Origin: Roseobacter sp.
Lineage (GTDB): Bacteria; Pseudomonadota; Alphaproteobacteria; Rhodobacterales; Rhodobacteraceae
Reading direction: 5' to 3'
Length of the DNA: 34,680 nt
Assembly (NCBI GenBank): GCA_002731875.1
Contig: PCCY01000021.1
Location: 443,084-477,763, forward strand
Made by a program: the position numbers and the translations under genes. Below, one piece after another: positions 32,719 to 34,680 of this stretch. Within the stretch, counting starts at the first letter, position 1. Each line of letters begins with the position of its first letter. A model generated the notes under the pieces. It did no database searches. It had not been told where the DNA came from and saw nothing but the letters and a program-made list of their open reading frames with translations.

Positions 32719-32732
32719 CGTTGATCTCAACG
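32719..32732. repeat. Dyad CGTTGA-TC-TCAACG upstream of the pqi operon
   Basis: Two perfect 6-bp arms with a 2-bp centre, 67 bp upstream of the pqiA start and 40 bp after the C45 gene stop. It could be an operator for the pqi genes. The spacer is too short for a good RNA hairpin, which favours a DNA-binding role over termination. Confidence 0.3.
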
Positions 32733-32772
32733 AAAACCCTCGCATTTTCTCTAGGACGCGGCATTCGTGCTC

Positions 32773-33744
32773 TCAGGCGGCTCCGGGCAGCAACACTTTG
32801 CGCGAACCTTCGTCAAACGCATCCAGTCGCTGTGGCCATATGGTACCCGGCCACCGCAGTTCCATCTGTCGCTTTCTGGGGCGGTATACGGCGGTGTAAA
32901 GCGTGCCGAAACCAGCATTGAACGCATGGGAATACAGCGGCGGTTTGAGAAAGGCGCTGATGAATTTCTCTTCCGAATCGCGATGAAAACGCAATCGCTG
33001 CAACAAATACCGTTCACGCTCGACGGTGGCTGTGAACCGCGCGTGACTGATCCACTCAACATTCTCCTGATGGTTCGTCGCAACCGAGGCATTGGTGATG
33101 ATGGCTGGCCGATCAGGGGCCATCAACGCGGTCAGATACTTGCGCTTTCGGTCCAGCACCGTGACATTATAGCTCATGTGAGTTGGCATGCGCGCCAATA
33201 CCGCGCTGGCATGTTCAGTTGTTTCGCAGGTTTGCAGTACATAGCGCAGGATCAGCGGAACGCCAAAGCCGACACCCACAACCCGCCGCCCGCCAAACGT
33301 CAACGAGATAGACAAACCAGCGTCGTTCACCCCGTCCACCAGGCCGAACAGCCCATCCGACGTTCCCATGACCTTGCGACCTTGCCAGGCCGTATGCAAC
33401 AGCAGGCTATCAAATGCGCTGGTGTTATAGTCATAGTTCCGCACCATGACCGGCTCTTTACCGCCCCAAATCGCCTGACTGCATCCTGATAGGTATGGGG
33501 GCGGGCAATAAAAGCTCAGAAACCTCGCAGCATGATCGCCGCCGCCGGCCTGTTCGCACAGATCTTCGTATAACGGCACGATTTCCGGCATATGGATCTT
33601 CAGCGCCCGGCGGCATTCCGCAAATGTCGGGCGTGCGGATTCACCCTCCTTCAACCACCATCTTCGGTAGTGAGGCCAATATTCGGCGAAAAGCCCGGCC
33701 CATTTGGGACCGGGCAGATCTTCTGAAATGGCACGCCACAGCAT
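32773..33744 (-). CDS. C45-type Ntn-hydrolase / acyl-CoA:amine acyltransferase-like protein
   Basis: A 323-residue cytoplasmic protein of the peptidase C45 family (related to isopenicillin-N/6-APA acyltransferase). The autoprocessing nucleophile is Cys88 in LSGCSQAIWGG, where cleavage before Cys would free its alpha-amino group. VRNYDYN, GLFGLVDGVNDAGLSISLTF and NHQENVEW follow, the last placed where Ntn hydrolases hold their oxyanion-hole or catalytic Asn. Family members hydrolyse or transfer acyl groups on amides, so the substrate cannot be named. The start at 33744 is preceded by AAAGGGCAG on the minus strand. The gene lies 18 nt downstream of an ATP-grasp ligase on the same strand, which suggests one pathway: a ligase making an amide and this enzyme modifying it. 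Confidence 0.8.
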   Translation of the reverse strand: MLWRAISEDLPGPKWAGLFAEYWPHYRRWWLKEGESARPTFAECRRALKIHMPEIVPLYEDLCEQAGGGDHAARFLSFYCPPPYLSGCSQAIWGGKEPVMVRNYDYNTSAFDSLLLHTAWQGRKVMGTSDGLFGLVDGVNDAGLSISLTFGGRRVVGVGFGVPLILRYVLQTCETTEHASAVLARMPTHMSYNVTVLDRKRKYLTALMAPDRPAIITNASVATNHQENVEWISHARFTATVERERYLLQRLRFHRDSEEKFISAFLKPPLYSHAFNAGFGTLYTAVYRPRKRQMELRWPGTIWPQRLDAFDEGSRKVLLPGAA

Positions 33745-33762
33745 CAGCTGCCCTTTCGGTGC

Positions 33763-34680
33763 TTACAGGATTTTAAACGCCGGGTCAGAAAAGGCTGGAC
33801 CAGCTTCGGCAACGGGCAAAGGACGTCCGTTGACCGACCTCTTGATTCCGTGAATCCACTTTTTCGCCCGCTCATTCAACTGGAAAGATTTGGTCATTGA
33901 CCTGCCACGGGTCACAAGAATACCGATATCGGCCCCTTCATAGCGATAGTCACCCGGTTGTAGGATGCGCAGGAAAAACGCCTCGTTCTCGGATTCAACG
34001 GCGCGGCGGTGATAGTCAAACCGGTCAAAAACCACGCGACCATCCTCGAGCATCTTGTAGATACCTGTTTCAGGTGCCTCGGTACAGATATCGACGCTGT
34101 CATCGGTATGCTTAATGACCATTTGCGACCACCCATCGATCATCTCGGGGTCGGCCCAGCGGTTGTTCAGCTCTTCCACGTTCAGATCGAACTTTTTCTT
34201 GCTGAATTCCAGCAGGTGGAACAGGAACAACGGCGCATCCGCATGTGCAAATGCGGCGTGGTTCGTCATCGACGATGCGCCCGTGATGCGCGGATTCAGC
34301 TCGCCCAGCCAGATATCACCGGTTTTTTTGTCGATAAGGAAGTCCAGCTCGAAATAGCCACGATAGCCTTCCTTGCGCAGTTGTTCCCCGAACTTATAGG
34401 TCAGTTCGCGCGCTTTCTGACGAACCTTGGGCGGGAAGGCTGTCGACAGGATTTCGTTGCCACACCAGCCCCCGCGATAGGGCGTCAGATCCTTGAACCC
34501 GACCAGTTCGGTCATAAGCGGACCAACGATCGTGCCTTCCTTGGTGGCGCAAGCCTCGATCGCGGAACCGCGGCAGTCGATCCGCTTCATGATCTTGATC
34601 TCGCCCTCGCCGACGATCTCGGATTCATGACGGCGGAAGTCTGCTTCGGACTTGATAAAGAACGTCGTGTGGCCACTGTC
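33763..34680 (-). CDS. ATP-grasp domain protein, biotin-carboxylase-like (5' truncated by window)
   Basis: The frame is open to the right window edge, giving 305 C-terminal residues. The ATP-grasp C-lobe is clear: a phosphate-handling loop rich in Gly and acidic residues in HESEIVGEGEIKIMKRI near visible residue 20, then GYFELDFLID, and the Mg-binding GELNPRITGASS near residue 140 with Glu and Asn. A C-terminal extension of about 150 residues follows and has no biotin attachment site (no MKM motif). Such enzymes ligate a carboxylate to an amine or thiol through an acyl-phosphate. The close link to the C45 gene argues for amino acid or peptide-like chemistry rather than CO2 fixation. The N-terminal third and any upstream genes are missing. 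Confidence 0.8.
   Translation of the reverse strand, partial: DSGHTTFFIKSEADFRRHESEIVGEGEIKIMKRIDCRGSAIEACATKEGTIVGPLMTELVGFKDLTPYRGGWCGNEILSTAFPPKVRQKARELTYKFGEQLRKEGYRGYFELDFLIDKKTGDIWLGELNPRITGASSMTNHAAFAHADAPLFLFHLLEFSKKKFDLNVEELNNRWADPEMIDGWSQMVIKHTDDSVDICTEAPETGIYKMLEDGRVVFDRFDYHRRAVESENEAFFLRILQPGDYRYEGADIGILVTRGRSMTKSFQLNERAKKWIHGIKRSVNGRPLPVAEAGPAFSDPAFKIL

Noticed and set aside
33763..34680. True biotin carboxylase or carbamoyl-phosphate synthetase.
   Set aside because: No biotin-carrier motif or second ATP-grasp half is seen in the visible part, and the neighbour is a C45 enzyme, not a carboxyltransferase.
1..34680. Mobile elements, CRISPR arrays, tRNA genes or phage remnants.
   Set aside because: No transposase, integrase, regularly spaced repeats or tRNA-like cloverleaf was recognised on either strand by reading. 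A dedicated scan would be needed to exclude short remnants.

Overview
The window looks like a chromosome segment from a marine alphaproteobacterium of the Roseobacter group (Rhodobacterales). The evidence is the protein families present (PaaZ/PaaX, long HPF, double sulfotransferase-like protein, GT14-type glycosyltransferase, split PqiA, substrate-binding/OmpA fusion), the moderately GC-rich coding sequence and the dense use of ATGA-type stop/start overlaps. I cannot name the genus from sequence alone. No rRNA, tRNA, CRISPR array, insertion sequence, phage gene or attachment site was recognised. No gene-free stretch exceeds 300 bases; the longest are 5711-5961, 28505-28743 and 18817-19025.

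Layout. (1) 2-2216, plus strand: the 3' two thirds of paaZ, overlapping a PaaX-type repressor. (2) 2272-7041, plus: rnd-like exonuclease, kdsD, lptC, lptA, lptB, then hpf and ptsN. This is the enterobacterial kdsD-lpt-rpoN-hpf-ptsN block, but with no rpoN or kdsC and with an RNase D-like gene at the front. (3) 7046-17272, minus: a surface-glycan block transcribed in the order cysQ, kdsB, GT2, galU, galE, GT4, GT-A (GT2_4 type), GT14-like and tandem sulfotransferase. An ABC-2 exporter permease (17387-18211) diverges from cysQ. (4) 18214-23668: alkB (minus), then dnaK, dnaJ, radC and a hemerythrin-like protein (plus). A 15-bp hairpin lies between dnaK and dnaJ, and a good intrinsic terminator follows dnaJ. 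(5) 23672-28504, minus: a Wzc-type tyrosine kinase/co-polymerase, a four-cysteine exported protein of unknown function, and a substrate-binding/OmpA fusion. (6) 28744-32652, minus: two half-length pqiA genes, pqiB and pqiC, an intermembrane lipid-transport operon. (7) 32773-34680, minus: a C45-type Ntn-hydrolase/acyltransferase preceded by an ATP-grasp ligase that runs off the window edge.

How it fits together. Much of the window serves the cell envelope. KdsD makes arabinose-5-phosphate for KDO and KdsB activates KDO. LptABC moves LPS outward, GalU/GalE supply UDP-hexoses, and Pqi proteins form a second inner-to-outer membrane route. The glycan block combines a sulfotransferase-like protein with CysQ, which would clear PAP, the by-product of PAPS-dependent sulfation. 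It also pairs KdsB with an ABC-2 permease. A KDO-linked, possibly sulfated surface polysaccharide is therefore a reasonable hypothesis, although it is not proven by the sequence. The other candidate for something little described is the ATP-grasp/C45 pair at the right edge, which looks like a small ligase-plus-acyltransferase pathway cut by the window boundary.
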